Positions 1-9,733 of a stretch of 64,000 nt of DNA are shown here, one piece after another. Both the position numbers and the translations under genes were made by a program. The notes under the pieces are model-generated. The model saw only the letters and a list, made by a program, of their open reading frames with translations. It searched no databases and was not told the origin of the DNA. Source of the stretch: Paucisalibacillus globulus (lineage in GTDB: Bacteria; Bacillota; Bacilli; Bacillales; Amphibacillaceae). Positions within the stretch are counted from its first letter, which is position 1. The number at the start of each line of letters is the position of its first letter. Location of the stretch: positions 248,001-312,000 of the forward strand of contig NZ_LT855386.1 of the NCBI RefSeq assembly GCF_900184735.1. Direction: 5' to 3'.

Positions 1-2
1 AA

Positions 3-224
3 CTAGAAGTATTACCACACTATCGCGACAAAGGGTATGGTAAAACATTAGTAGAATATGCAAAAAGTTATAATCTACCAATCAAAACAAATCCTAGAAT
101 TAATTCCCATGGGTTTTGGGAGAAAATGGGGTTCCAAAAAGCAAAGTACGAAATGCAAAGAGATTTTGGTCAAAATCCGTTACTTTGGCTACCAAAAGGG
201 ATAACTGAAAAGAGCGTAGATTAA
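3..224 (+). CDS. ylbP: YlbP-like GNAT N-acetyltransferase, C-terminal part
   Basis: Only the last 73 codons are present; the 5' end lies outside the window. The peptide begins LEVLPHYRDKGYGKTLVEYA, which carries the acetyl-CoA-binding R/Q-x-x-G-x-G/A signature of GNAT acetyltransferases (here RDKGYG). It continues with the SHGFWEKMGFQK segment typical of the last strands. The pattern matches what I recall of Bacillus YlbP, and the position next to ylbO and rpmF agrees with B. subtilis order. The substrate is unknown. A strong hairpin terminator follows within about 75 bases. Confidence 0.8.
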   Translation, partial: LEVLPHYRDKGYGKTLVEYAKSYNLPIKTNPRINSHGFWEKMGFQKAKYEMQRDFGQNPLLWLPKGITEKSVD

Positions 225-296
225 AATGTAAGCTTTTTCATTTTATATATCGCATATTAGTGTAAAATAATAATTATCAAAATTAATAATGCATTA

Positions 297-329
297 AAAA
301 GAGGCTAATCTAAATGACTAGCCTCTTTT
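297..329. terminator. Rho-independent terminator between ylbP and ylbO
   Basis: An 11-bp perfect stem (AAAAGAGGCTA / TAGCCTCTTTT) surrounds an 11-base loop. The A-run and T-run on either side let it work in both directions, serving ylbP and possibly ylbO. Confidence 0.8.
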
Positions 330-486
330 GTCAAGCGATATAATATAATAGCATGATTTTTTTGTGGATCTGATATTAATTCCTTATGACCCTCGACTAT
401 CATTTCAACTATGTTTGGAATCCTTGAAACTTAAAACCCTATTACTACTTCTAAGTAATACCTTTAGTTTTTATAAGGTATAGGCA

Positions 487-966
487 TTAATTTTTTTCTC
501 TAATCCACTTCCAAAGATTGCCCATTTCCTCCCAAGCATTTTCATATCGCTGCAATTGAATTTTTAACTTTTTATTCTCTTCTTCTAAATTTTTCAATAA
601 TTTTTCCTGCTCTTTTCTTGCCAGATCCTGGTGCTCCGCAAAACTAGATTTCATCTTCTCCAGCAACAAAATTGCGGATTCTATCGTTTCTTTTTCAGGG
701 GCAGTCTTTGATTCCTCAAAACTCCAAATAGCTTTTCTACCACCAAGTTTACGTTCCTCTTTCGCCTGTTGTATCTGTTCCTGGTATTCTTTACGAATCG
801 TTGCATTCCATCTAAATCCACAGGCTGCAGATGTTCTAGATAATTGTTTCGCCACCTCTTTAAAGGCTTCAAGTTGAGTTTTACCTTCTTTTATATGGCG
901 AAGTACTGTTTCTGCTAATATAATGTCCTCGTCTTCTGTCCAGGCATCCTGCCTTGTCGCATTCAT
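487..966 (-). CDS. ylbO: RsfA-family prespore transcription regulator (YlbO-like)
   Basis: A 159-residue protein of the RsfA/YlbO family. Residues 5-65 form a Myb/SANT-like DNA-binding domain ([14 protein letters not shown], then [13 protein letters not shown]). Residues 90-150 are a charged coiled coil. In B. subtilis RsfA modulates sigma-F-dependent prespore genes and ylbO is a sporulation-expressed paralogue. The specific target here is inferred, not seen. The ATG follows AAGGAGTGATGTT, a clear ribosome-binding site. It is transcribed alone, facing away from the enoyl-CoA hydratase-side terminator. Confidence 0.8.
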   Translation of the reverse strand: MNATRQDAWTEDEDIILAETVLRHIKEGKTQLEAFKEVAKQLSRTSAACGFRWNATIRKEYQEQIQQAKEERKLGGRKAIWSFEESKTAPEKETIESAILLLEKMKSSFAEHQDLARKEQEKLLKNLEEENKKLKIQLQRYENAWEEMGNLWKWIREKN

Positions 967-1057
967 AACATCACTCCTTATCTCTTTGCTATCAATGTAT
1001 GCACAAAGTAGGAGTGATAGAATACTTCTTAAATAATTTTCTAAATTATTCCTTCTT

Positions 1058-1822
1058 CTAGTTTCGGTTAAAAAATGCTAACACAGCATTTTTATGCTCT
1101 GGTGAATCCCAAAGTGTTGCACATTTACTGACCTCAGATTTCATCTTGTCTTTTAAACCTATTACACCTATCTCCTCTAAAAAACGACTTTTTAAGATTT
1201 GCATTTGCTCGTGTGACTTAGATAAATATGGTGCTAATAGTTTGTCTGATTCTTCCCATTCACTATAATTGATAACTCTATGAATCCAGCCTTTACCTTC
1301 TAATGCCTTTTCATCATATATAGTACCTTCTATAATCCATTGATTCGCAAAACTAGGATGGACTTTTTGAGCTAAGAGAACACCTCCACCCCACCCTGGT
1401 ATAATCCCTAGATTGGTCTGAACAAACCCAAATTTTGTACCACTTTTAGCAATTCGTATATCACATGCAGAAGCAAGTTCACATCCACCACCAGCAGCTC
1501 CACCATTAAGTAGAGCAATAGTAGGTACTTTAAATACTGCCAATCGGTAAAGTACTTCCATCATAATTAGTAAACTATTTTCAGCTTCAGATGGAGATAG
1601 TTCTCCGTGCAAATCCGTTAAATCTCCTCCTGAACAAAACATCCTGTTGCCAGCTCCAGTTACAACTAAAAATTTCAAAGTATCTTTACTGGCTCTTTCT
1701 ATAACTTCGAGCAATCTCTTGGCCATTTCTATCGATATTGCATTCCGCTTCTCAGGACGATTAATCGTGATGATGCCGTAAGCTTTCTCAGGGTGAAATT
1801 GATATGTAATTGATTCTTTCAA
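1058..1822 (-). CDS. enoyl-CoA hydratase/isomerase family protein
   Basis: A 254-residue crotonase-fold protein, the usual length for the family. Visible hallmarks are the N-terminal strand [13 protein letters not shown], an oxyanion-hole segment [13 protein letters not shown] around residue 60, and the helix [19 protein letters not shown] near residue 108, followed by [17 protein letters not shown] with the second catalytic region. Members hydrate or isomerise acyl-CoAs in fatty-acid or amino-acid breakdown; the substrate cannot be read from sequence. Translation appears to start at TTG behind a strong AGGGGGG site. B. subtilis lacks a gene at this spot, so it is an addition to the conserved block. 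Confidence 0.85.
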   Translation of the reverse strand: MKESITYQFHPEKAYGIITINRPEKRNAISIEMAKRLLEVIERASKDTLKFLVVTGAGNRMFCSGGDLTDLHGELSPSEAENSLLIMMEVLYRLAVFKVPTIALLNGGAAGGGCELASACDIRIAKSGTKFGFVQTNLGIIPGWGGGVLLAQKVHPSFANQWIIEGTIYDEKALEGKGWIHRVINYSEWEESDKLLAPYLSKSHEQMQILKSRFLEEIGVIGLKDKMKSEVSKCATLWDSPEHKNAVLAFFNRN

Positions 1823-1848
1823 TTGATACCCCCCTTTTTGTTAGATGC

Positions 1849-1880
1849 AAAAAACAGACCACATTACTGTGATCTGTTTT
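1849..1880. terminator. hairpin upstream of the enoyl-CoA hydratase gene
   Basis: AAAACAGACCACA pairs with TGTGATCTGTTTT with one G-U wobble and a four-base loop. It lies between rpmF and the downstream gene, so it could terminate transcripts leaving rpmF on the minus strand. Confidence 0.65.
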
Positions 1881-1941
1881 GGCAATTATGTTGTAGAAAA
1901 GAAAAAGATCTTTCTCTTCCGCAAAAGAAAAACAAATACAC

Positions 1942-1958
1942 TCACTAAATTTTAGTGA
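1942..1958 (-). terminator. possible second terminator just past rpmF
   Basis: A perfect palindrome CACTAAAATTTAGTG on the minus strand is followed by a T-rich stretch (TATTTGTTTTTC). The hairpin is AT-rich, so this is a weak call. Confidence 0.4.
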
Positions 1959-1978
1959 ATAGAGGTTTTTCTAATTAA

Positions 1979-2152
1979 TTATTTGCTAACAACTTCTTTT
2001 CCATCATATTGTCCACATGATTTACATACATGGTGTGGCTTAGTTAGTTCTCCACAATTTGAACATTCTACCATGCCAGGCACGTGTAATTTGATATGAG
2101 TACGACGTTGTCTTTTAACTTTTTTAGAAGTTCTAGTTTTAGGTACTGCCAT
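1979..2152 (-). CDS. rpmF: 50S ribosomal protein L32
   Basis: A 57-residue protein beginning [19 protein letters not shown], the unmistakable start of bacterial L32. It carries two CxxC pairs (CSNC and CKSC), so it is the zinc-binding form rather than the Cys-free paralogue. The ATG follows GGAGGTGTAAGTC. It lies 46 bases after ylbN, and the ylbN-rpmF pair is the widely conserved YceD-L32 arrangement. Confidence 0.97.
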   Translation of the reverse strand: MAVPKTRTSKKVKRQRRTHIKLHVPGMVECSNCGELTKPHHVCKSCGQYDGKEVVSK

Positions 2153-2198
2153 GACTTACACCTCCTTCAAATACGAAAGCAAAAACATGAATTACTTC

Positions 2199-2723
2199 TT
2201 ATTTTTCTTTCTCGGTATCTTTGAATAATGACTCCAGTTTCTTAAAACGTGGATCAATTTTCACTTCTTTTGGTTTCTCTGAGAGTACTTCCCAATCATT
2301 CCCCTCTTGAATTAATCCATTTGGATCTAATTCTTCGGCGAATACACGATAGGGGACCTCCAATAGAATATTTTCCTTTATAAATGGCATTAAGTCAAGC
2401 ACTTCTCCATGAATCGGATGAATTTCTGTGTCGTATTCTTCATCAATGTAGGCAGAAGATGAGAATATCTCTTTTGCATTGATTTCAAATGGATAAGGAA
2501 CATCGACAAGTGTACGAGCACACGGTAAAATCATTTGCCCTGTAATAGTAAATGTGAAGAAGAATTGTTCACCTTGCATATTACATATACCTTGTACTTG
2601 TACAGGATCAATTTTTCGTATGTCATTGTTCATCGATTCCAGTTCAGAAACATCTACTTCACCAGAGAATGAAAAAGGCTTGTTATAAGCATTTTTCTTT
2701 AGTTGTGCTAATGTAAATTTCAT
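2199..2723 (-). CDS. ylbN: YceD/DUF177 family protein (YlbN), linked to 23S rRNA accumulation
   Basis: A 174-residue acidic protein of the DUF177/YceD family. Recognisable parts are the N-terminal DVSELESMNNDIRKIDPVQV, the central CNMQGEQFFFTFTITGQMILPCART core with two cysteines, and the C-terminal LLEVPYRVFAEE. Relatives are needed for normal 23S rRNA levels and always sit beside rpmF, as here. I placed the start at the ATG at 2723, because an upstream in-frame GTG is itself part of the GAGGTG Shine-Dalgarno motif. Molecular function beyond the rRNA link is unknown. Confidence 0.9.
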   Translation of the reverse strand: MKFTLAQLKKNAYNKPFSFSGEVDVSELESMNNDIRKIDPVQVQGICNMQGEQFFFTFTITGQMILPCARTLVDVPYPFEINAKEIFSSSAYIDEEYDTEIHPIHGEVLDLMPFIKENILLEVPYRVFAEELDPNGLIQEGNDWEVLSEKPKEVKIDPRFKKLESLFKDTEKEK

Positions 2724-2904
2724 TAATTTCACCTCAAGGCAACAAGAGTAATTTTAAAAGGAAAATGTACTTTTGTCAATATATTTTCTTTACAGTAGTC
2801 AAAAAGATTCTTATTTGTAGCATTCCCTGACCCTTTTTTCTATAATCAACCATAACAGGAAATATTTAATATGCAATAGTTAAATCATATTCGAGGTGTT
2901 TGTC

Positions 2905-4110
2905 GTGAATGTTTGTGGATTAATCGTTGAATATAACCCTTTTCATAATGGCCATATTCACCATATCAAAGAATCTCAAAACGTAACAAATGCAGACTGC
3001 ATGATAGCAGTTATGAGTGGTTCGTTTCTTCAAAGAGGTGAGCCAGCAATTATTGATAAGTATCATCGAGCGAAAGCTGCTCTGTTATCCGGAATTGATA
3101 TTGTTGTTGAATTACCATACGTTTTTGCTGTTCAAAGCAGTGACTTATTTGCTAAAGGTTCCGTATTAACTTTAAACGAGTTAGGCGTGAACAGCATTTG
3201 CTTCGGGAGCGAATCTGGTGATATTCAACACTTTATTCAAGCCTATGAAAACTTCAGTGAAAACCAAGATAGTTTTCAAATTAAACTCAAGGAAGCTTTA
3301 AATGATGGCAAATCTTTTCCTGATGCAAGCACAATAGCTTATGAATCAATTGGTTTAACAGAAGCAGGTATGAATTTATCTAAACCAAATAATATTCTTG
3401 GTTTTAGTTACATTAAGACTATAATGGAAGAAAATCTCCCTATCCAACCTTCAACAATTAGGCGAAAGAACAGTGAATACCACGATACAGAAATAACAAG
3501 TTCAATTGCTAGCGCTACTAGTATTAGAAAGCAAATATTTGACCATCATGTAAATGTTTCAGCATTAAATCACACCATGCCAACTGCCACTATTGATCAA
3601 CTTAAGGCTTACAACCAAGTATCGACAACATTTCATCATTGGGAAAAATACTTTCCTATCTTACATTACCGGGTAACAACAATGTCGCATGAGGAGTTAC
3701 GTTTAATTCATGGTATCGAGGAAGGTATTGAACATCGAATTAAGAGAACTGCAAAGGATGTTCGCTCGTTATACGAATGGGTAGAACGAATAAAAACGAA
3801 ACGATACACCTGGACAAGAATACAGCGCATTTTTGTTCATCTGTTAACAAACACTAAAAAAACAGAAATCGAAGTCCTATCTAAATCAATCCCATACATA
3901 CGCCTACTAGGTATGACAAGTAAAGGAAGGGATTATTTAAATAAAGTCAAAAAGGATTTACGTATCCCGATTTTTCCTAAGCTAACTCGTGAACTACCCC
4001 AAATGCTTCAAGTAGAGGAAAGAGCTTCTAATGCTTATTATAGTATTTTGCCGATTGAAAGTAGATATGCACTAATGAAGCAAGAATTAAGAGGTCCTAT
4101 TATAGTTTAA
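2905..4110 (+). CDS. tmcAL: tRNA(Met) cytidine acetate ligase (TmcAL, YlbM)
   Basis: A 401-residue nucleotidyltransferase-like enzyme that makes N4-acetylcytidine at the wobble base of elongator tRNA-Met, using acetate and ATP. The HxGH nucleotide-binding motif appears as NPFHNGH at residues 11-17, followed by MSGSFLQRGEPAI. Later segments VELPYVFAVQSSDLFAKG and CFGSESGDI are family hallmarks. The GTG at 2905 is chosen because GAGGTG (2893-2898) sits at proper distance and the protein then begins at the conserved GLIVEYNPFHNGH strand. A GTG at 2896 would overlap that site. It is divergent from ylbN. Confidence 0.92.
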   Translation: MNVCGLIVEYNPFHNGHIHHIKESQNVTNADCMIAVMSGSFLQRGEPAIIDKYHRAKAALLSGIDIVVELPYVFAVQSSDLFAKGSVLTLNELGVNSICFGSESGDIQHFIQAYENFSENQDSFQIKLKEALNDGKSFPDASTIAYESIGLTEAGMNLSKPNNILGFSYIKTIMEENLPIQPSTIRRKNSEYHDTEITSSIASATSIRKQIFDHHVNVSALNHTMPTATIDQLKAYNQVSTTFHHWEKYFPILHYRVTTMSHEELRLIHGIEEGIEHRIKRTAKDVRSLYEWVERIKTKRYTWTRIQRIFVHLLTNTKKTEIEVLSKSIPYIRLLGMTSKGRDYLNKVKKDLRIPIFPKLTRELPQMLQVEERASNAYYSILPIESRYALMKQELRGPIIV

Positions 4111-4118
4111 AGATTAAA

Positions 4119-4170
4119 AGCCCCTTAATAACAAGACTAGCTTTGAGCTAGTTTTGTTATTAAGGGGGCT
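4119..4170. terminator. long convergent terminator between tmcAL and ylbL
   Basis: A 52-base inverted repeat with a near-perfect 23-bp stem (AGCCCCTTAATAACAA... with its complement ending GGGGGCT). The minus-strand copy ends in CTTTTAATCTTT, so the clearest poly-U tail serves ylbL. It can also stop tmcAL transcripts. Confidence 0.8.
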
Positions 4171-4194
4171 AGAATCCTCAGATTAATATGTTCC

Positions 4195-5217
4195 CTATTC
4201 TAATTCTTCCTTTAAATACTTTAAGGCATCGTCAAATGTATCAACAGGGACAATAACCATATCTGTATTAATTTCTTCTGCTTTTTTCTTAGCTACTTCA
4301 TAATTGGAGTCTCCACCTCTACCACCTTCGTTCGGTGCAAAAAACACATCCACACCTTCACGGTCTGCAGCAACTACTTTTTTATCTATCCCACCAATAC
4401 GACCTACATTACCATCATAATCTACTTCCCCGGTACCAGCTATTTGATGTCCCTTTGTTAAATCTCCCTCAGTAAGCTGATCATAAATCTCTAACGAAAA
4501 CATTAAACCTGCACTAGGACCACCAATATTACCACTCGTAAAGGTAACTTCTGGGTTGACTTTAACATCCCTGTCCGTTACTAATGATATTCCAATACCT
4601 ACTTGTTTTGTTTCTTGATCAATAATCCCTAACGTAATCTCTTTCTTAAGTTCCTGCTCATTACGAAGAATTGTTAAGGTTACAGTATCTCCTATACTCT
4701 TATCCTCTAAATAAGTAATTAGTTCAATAGATTCATTTATTTCTATGTTATCAATACCTACGATATGGTCACCCATCTCTAAAATTCCATCAGAAGGTAA
4801 ATCAGGGGCTACACTTACAACATAAACCCCTTTATAGTCTATTGTAATATCTTTCCCAGCTGCAGTATACGCGACCACTGTAGAAGCTTCTTGAGAGTTT
4901 TCCATCATTCGTAATTGTGCTTGGAAATACTCATCATCCGAGATACCCTCAGGCCGAACATCCTTAATGTCTAAAATATCATGATGAGGTAATATGTGGG
5001 CTAGAAAATATTGTACTGGTGTAGCTTGTCCCCCTCTTACAGTAACTAGGTGAAAGTCTCCTTCACTCTTGTCAGCACCATCAACTTGAACAATTGGATT
5101 TAAAGCATCCGCTCCACCTGGCTTTTGAATATAATATGGTAATTCATATGTAGAAAGAAAAAAAGCAATAATTACAGCTGCAATCAAAGAAATTATTTGC
5201 CCCTTCGAAAACTTCAT
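4195..5217 (-). CDS. ylbL: membrane-anchored PDZ/Lon-type serine protease YlbL
   Basis: A 340-residue protein with one N-terminal membrane anchor (residues 8-22), a PDZ domain (about 115-200) and a C-terminal Lon-like proteolytic domain. The Ser-Lys dyad is visible: S235 in GGPSAGLM and K280 in GGIDKK. In B. subtilis YlbL degrades the damage checkpoint protein YneA together with CtpA, releasing division arrest after DNA repair. The same role here is inferred from orthology. It has a GGGG-type ribosome site before ATG and is divergent from ylbJ. Confidence 0.9.
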   Translation of the reverse strand: MKFSKGQIISLIAAVIIAFFLSTYELPYYIQKPGGADALNPIVQVDGADKSEGDFHLVTVRGGQATPVQYFLAHILPHHDILDIKDVRPEGISDDEYFQAQLRMMENSQEASTVVAYTAAGKDITIDYKGVYVVSVAPDLPSDGILEMGDHIVGIDNIEINESIELITYLEDKSIGDTVTLTILRNEQELKKEITLGIIDQETKQVGIGISLVTDRDVKVNPEVTFTSGNIGGPSAGLMFSLEIYDQLTEGDLTKGHQIAGTGEVDYDGNVGRIGGIDKKVVAADREGVDVFFAPNEGGRGGDSNYEVAKKKAEEINTDMVIVPVDTFDDALKYLKEELE

Positions 5218-5454
5218 AGTAGTCCCCTTTCATAGCAACGCATCAGGCCATTCAACACTATAAATATAATAAATAACTTATCTGGATAAAAGTGTATGGC
5301 ATATTCAGGTAATGTATGAGCGTATATTGATATAAATATTTAAAACTTGTCTCATTAATTATATGTTTTTTTAGAAGCAACATATTAGACTAGTTTTATT
5401 TTACTACTATCAAAAAAATAAGTACAGTTATGCAAGTAATTAGGAGGCAGTCAC

Positions 5455-6663
5455 TTGAAGCAACTATTCAAAACATTCATGCTCGCAGCATTAACTTTTT
5501 TCTTCGCATTTACCTTAATTAAATATCCTAGTAATGCACTGGAGGCCAGCATCCGTGGGCTTGATATGTGGTGGGAGGTCGTGTTCCCCTCCTTATTGCC
5601 CTTCTTTATAACCGCTGAGCTATTACTTAGTTTCGGTGTTGTTAAGTTTCTAGGAGTTGTATTTGAACCTATTATGCGTCCGCTTTTTAATGTTCCAGGG
5701 GTTGGGAGTTTTGCTTGGATCATGGGGATGGTGAGCGGTTACCCTACGGGGGCAAAAATTTCTGTTCGTTTAAAAGAGCAAAAACAAATTTCACAAGTTG
5801 AAGCAGAAAGATTAGTTGCCTTCACCAACTCTTCCAGTCCATTATTCATATTTGGTGCGATTTCTGCAGGTTTTTTCCACGATGTTAAGTTAGGAGTATT
5901 ACTTGCTGTTTGTCACTATGTGGGAAATGCTTTAACTGGAATTTGCATGCGTTTTTATGGACGAAACATGGATGAGCCCCATAAAAGAGAGAGTCGTAAG
6001 ATATCACTTAAAAGGGCATTTTCTGCCATGCATGAAACAAGAATACTAGATAAACGGCCAATCGGAGAAATAATGGGAGATGCAGTTATTAACTCTATCA
6101 AGACACTAGTGATGGTTGGTGGATTTATAATATTATTTTCTGTATTAAATAAAATGTTATTTCTAATTGGACTTACTCCAATTATTGCTATGTTATTTCA
6201 AAGTGTTTTTCATGTGTTATTCTTACCCATTGAACTTGCTCTCCCATTTATTTCGGGTCTCTTCGAAATAACTTTAGGTGCAAATATGGTATCCAAAGAA
6301 AATATTGACCCTTTTCTTGCTAGTGTTATTATTGTAAGTTTTATTCTTGGTTTTAATGGTTTTTCCATCCAAGCACAAGTAGCAAGTATAATCTCAAAAA
6401 GTAACATTCGATTTTATCCATATTTCTTAGCTCGAATTTTACACGGATTTATAGCTAGTGTTCTTGCCATCATACTGTATAAGCCGCTTTACCTTGATAA
6501 GAAAGAAACTAATGTTGAAGATATGCCCGTTATCAATCCTGACCAAGAGAACGACTGGGTAAATATATTAACATCATTAGAACAAATAGGACCTATTATT
6601 ACTATTGGAGCATTTGCATTAGGATTTATAATCTTATACCGACGTTCAAGGAATCATTTTTAA
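5455..6663 (+). CDS. ylbJ: sporulation integral membrane protein YlbJ
   Basis: A 402-residue polytopic membrane protein with two nucleoside-recognition (Gate) type domains, about nine hydrophobic segments. The conserved MGMVSGYPTGAKISVRL and FTNSSSPLFIFGAISAGFF stretches define the YlbJ family. In B. subtilis it is sigma-E-controlled and needed for heat-resistant spores. Translation starts at TTG after a perfect AGGAGG (5441-5447). It keeps the ylbL-ylbJ-coaD arrangement. The transported or sensed ligand is unknown. Confidence 0.9.
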   Translation: MKQLFKTFMLAALTFFFAFTLIKYPSNALEASIRGLDMWWEVVFPSLLPFFITAELLLSFGVVKFLGVVFEPIMRPLFNVPGVGSFAWIMGMVSGYPTGAKISVRLKEQKQISQVEAERLVAFTNSSSPLFIFGAISAGFFHDVKLGVLLAVCHYVGNALTGICMRFYGRNMDEPHKRESRKISLKRAFSAMHETRILDKRPIGEIMGDAVINSIKTLVMVGGFIILFSVLNKMLFLIGLTPIIAMLFQSVFHVLFLPIELALPFISGLFEITLGANMVSKENIDPFLASVIIVSFILGFNGFSIQAQVASIISKSNIRFYPYFLARILHGFIASVLAIILYKPLYLDKKETNVEDMPVINPDQENDWVNILTSLEQIGPIITIGAFALGFIILYRRSRNHF

Positions 6664-6689
6664 GAACAAGTTAGATTATGTAAATAAAA

Positions 6690-6727
6690 AGGGCTGTCTA
6701 TATTTTGAGTATCAATTAGACAGCCTC
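6690..6727. terminator. terminator between ylbJ and coaD
   Basis: A 9-bp stem GGCTGTCTA / TAGACAGCC spans 6692-6725, with an A-run before it and CTCTTA after. It lies between convergent genes and may serve both; the A-run gives the better T tail on the coaD strand. Confidence 0.75.
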
Positions 6728-6732
6728 TTAAA

Positions 6733-7792
<1,060 letters not shown>

Positions 7793-7889
7793 CATGTTCA
7801 CCTCGAATAATCATTCGTTACAATCCTACCATAAAGAAATAAGATATTAAAATAGAATATATTCTTTCTAGAAAAAAATGGTTATGATG

Positions 7890-8077
7890 TATATTATTTT
7901 TACCTTTGTACATAATAGCTTAATGGAACAGCTAATGCGTAGCTTGGTTGTTTCAAAACACGGAGAAGACTTACACTTCCCCATAAGTTCTCCTCCGGTT
8001 TCTCCTCTCCCTTTGCCTTTTTGTTTTCTAGCAAGGAAACAAAGGGACCTGCAGAATTATTTCTGCAGGTTTTTTTA
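7890..8077 (+). ncRNA. candidate small RNA with CU-rich single-stranded arms
   Basis: A strong plus-strand terminator at 8047-8076 has no protein gene upstream: both neighbours (rsmD and ylbG) run on the other strand. The preceding 100 bases carry repeated C/U-rich stretches (ACTTCCCC, GTTCTCCTCCGG, TTTCTCCTCTCCC) complementary to Shine-Dalgarno sequences, as in trans-acting Firmicute small RNAs such as FsrA and RoxS. The 5' end is not defined; no convincing -35 was found, only an AT-rich -10-like TATTAT near 7890. A 66-codon frame over the region has no ribosome site and runs through the terminator. Confidence 0.45.
8047..8076 (+). terminator. strong intrinsic terminator of the candidate small RNA
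   Basis: A perfect 10-bp stem ACCTGCAGAA / TTCTGCAGGT with a four-base loop TTAT is followed by six T residues on the plus strand. Confidence 0.85.
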
Positions 8078-8132
8078 ATGGTTGGGATTTCACTACACTA
8101 TCAAATAGTCATGTAAATACCAGTATTTACAC

Positions 8133-8158
8133 AAAAAAACCTCCCGCATTTGCGAGAG
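8133..8158 (-). terminator. terminator after ylbG
   Basis: On the minus strand CTCTCGC pairs with GCGGGAG (one wobble) around a short AT-rich loop, followed by GTTTTTTT. It begins 4 bases past the ylbG stop. Confidence 0.85.
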
Positions 8159-8161
8159 ATG

Positions 8162-8437
8162 TTATATTCCCATTTTATAATCGTATTGCTTGGCTTTGTC
8201 AGGTTTCGCATTTTCATATTCTGTACGAATAAATGGCTTATAGGAACGATCTACCTTTGAAACAAAGGAATATTTCAATAACTTCGTTTCAATTTCTTCA
8301 ATTTTATCTTGGTCTACATACATAACGGCATATTTCAGTCTTCTTGAGACATAGATTATATATCCTAGTCGTTTAAGTTGCTTTATATTTTTAGAATGTT
8401 GAAACCAAATAATGATTCCTTGGCGTTTCGTTCTCAT
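8162..8437 (-). CDS. ylbG: YlbG (DUF2129) family protein
   Basis: A 91-residue basic protein of the DUF2129 family, with family segments RQGIIIWFQHSKNIKQLKR, YVSRRLKYAVMYVDQD and VSKVDRSYKPFIRTEY. It is found only beside ylbF in Bacillales, as here. No biochemical role is established. The ATG follows GTGAGGATTTTTT. It is likely cotranscribed with ylbF, with its own terminator directly downstream. Confidence 0.88.
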   Translation of the reverse strand: MRTKRQGIIIWFQHSKNIKQLKRLGYIIYVSRRLKYAVMYVDQDKIEEIETKLLKYSFVSKVDRSYKPFIRTEYENAKPDKAKQYDYKMGI

Positions 8438-8509
8438 AAAAAATCCTCACAATTCCAAGCGTATTTATCAGTAGTTTAACAGAATTAGATCTTAACATCA
8501 ATAACTATG

Positions 8510-8944
8510 CTAAGAAACCTTACAGCCACATCCGCCACCATGTCCACAACCATGATCCGTTAGTGCTGCACCATCTTTAGGAACTTTAATTTGATCACTA
8601 ACACTGTAAGCAATGTATTGACTTATTTCATCTAGTAAGCCTTGGAATTTACGTTCTGCAATCTTAAAAGTTGCAACTTTATCATTTAAATCCATTGCAC
8701 GTTTTTTCACGCGAACAGACTTCATTATCTCAGAGTAATCCGGATGATATCTACCAAAACGTTGTACATCTTCATATTGATCTTTGACAGATGCAAACTC
8801 TTTTATTAAGCTTTGTGTTTCTATATCACTTTCCATTGCTAGTTTGGCTTTCTTGTACTCTTCATAAACATCAGAGCTGAGTACCATTTCTGCTAGCATT
8901 TCAGATTTATCTAATATCGTTACATATTCTAAGGTAGCTATCAT
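8510..8944 (-). CDS. ylbF: RicF/YlbF, subunit of the RicAFT (Y-complex) regulator
   Basis: A 144-residue helical protein of the YlbF/YmcA family. Residues 10-120 are almost entirely alpha-helical, and the C-terminus carries the cysteine cluster HGCGHGGGCGCKVS. In B. subtilis such cysteines help bind [4Fe-4S] clusters in the RicA-RicF-RicT complex, which promotes RNase Y maturation of mRNAs and is needed for competence, sporulation and biofilm formation. Retention of the Cys tail suggests the same complex here. GGAGGTG precedes the ATG. Confidence 0.9.
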   Translation of the reverse strand: MIATLEYVTILDKSEMLAEMVLSSDVYEEYKKAKLAMESDIETQSLIKEFASVKDQYEDVQRFGRYHPDYSEIMKSVRVKKRAMDLNDKVATFKIAERKFQGLLDEISQYIAYSVSDQIKVPKDGAALTDHGCGHGGGCGCKVS

Positions 8945-8999
8945 ATTTAATTCACCTCCACCAATAGTTTATCATCTTTTTGGTGAAAATGAAAAACAA

Positions 9000-9233
9000 T
9001 TAATCTTTCATCATTTCTGCAAATTGTATAAGCATCCCTACCATTTGAACATTTTGATTCACTTTTTCAATTTTTTGAGAGAGTGTCTTTCCATAGTAAC
9101 GTTTTGCTTCCAATTCAATTTCAGAAATCTTAGATGGATCCCTCGTTAGATAGCGATACCATTCCGGATTATTCCGAATAAAATTTAGTAGATCTGGCCT
9201 CGTGGTTAGATGTTGATATAATTTTTCATCCAT
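9000..9233 (-). CDS. ylbE: YlbE-like protein
   Basis: A 77-residue protein with the YlbE pattern: LNFIRNNPEWYRYLTRDPSKISEIELEA, where short helices repeat the PxWYRxLxRxP motif. Function is unknown. The ATG at 9233 aligns with other YlbE starts as I recall them. A GTG at 9242 overlapping the ylbD stop is an alternative, as AGGGA lies close before it. Translation is probably coupled to ylbD. Confidence 0.8.
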   Translation of the reverse strand: MDEKLYQHLTTRPDLLNFIRNNPEWYRYLTRDPSKISEIELEAKRYYGKTLSQKIEKVNQNVQMVGMLIQFAEMMKD

Positions 9234-9241
9234 GAATATCA

Positions 9242-9634
9242 CTAATCCCTAAACCAACCAAAGGGATTGGAATCTTCATGACGGGATCCTTTTCTTGCCC
9301 CTTGGTGTTGGTCAATTAACTCTTGTATAGTAGCAATGGTACTACTTAACTGATGAACTTGTTTCTGAACTTTATCTATATCCATGTTTTCTGCATATTT
9401 CATAAGTTGATTAAGAAACTCCGACTTATTCTTCTCTTTATCCTCCGAATAACTTGAATCTTCATCTTCCTTGTATTCATTCCAGAAGGAATCTTCCTCA
9501 CCTAATAGCATCCATTTTTCATAATACTCTTGCCAGGAACGACCAGTTTTTCTAATCTCCTTACGAAGTTTTGGATGTTGATTAATAAAATCTCTGAACT
9601 GTTGAATAGTTGGATCTAGAGAGTTATTACCCAT
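9242..9634 (-). CDS. ylbD: YlbD, spore coat-associated protein family
   Basis: A 130-residue, highly charged protein. The N-terminus TIQQFRDFINQHPKLRKEIR and SWQEYYEKWMLLGEEDSFW are typical of the YlbD family, annotated as a spore coat protein in B. subtilis. The middle is an acidic Glu/Asp/Lys linker and residues 80-115 are a coiled-coil-like helix. It overlaps the ylbE region by its stop codon. GGGGTGAAATAAT precedes the ATG. Confidence 0.8.
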   Translation of the reverse strand: MGNNSLDPTIQQFRDFINQHPKLRKEIRKTGRSWQEYYEKWMLLGEEDSFWNEYKEDEDSSYSEDKEKNKSEFLNQLMKYAENMDIDKVQKQVHQLSSTIATIQELIDQHQGARKGSRHEDSNPFGWFRD

Positions 9635-9733
9635 ATTATTTCACCCCATTTTAACAGCTTACCTTAGGCAATATTTCACTAGTATAAAATATGCTGTTGT
9701 CATGGTTCGTGTGCACTATCTAAAAATCACAAG

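Noticed and set aside
7878-8078. 66-codon open frame over the candidate small RNA
   Set aside because: No ribosome site, odd composition, and it reads through the terminator hairpin.
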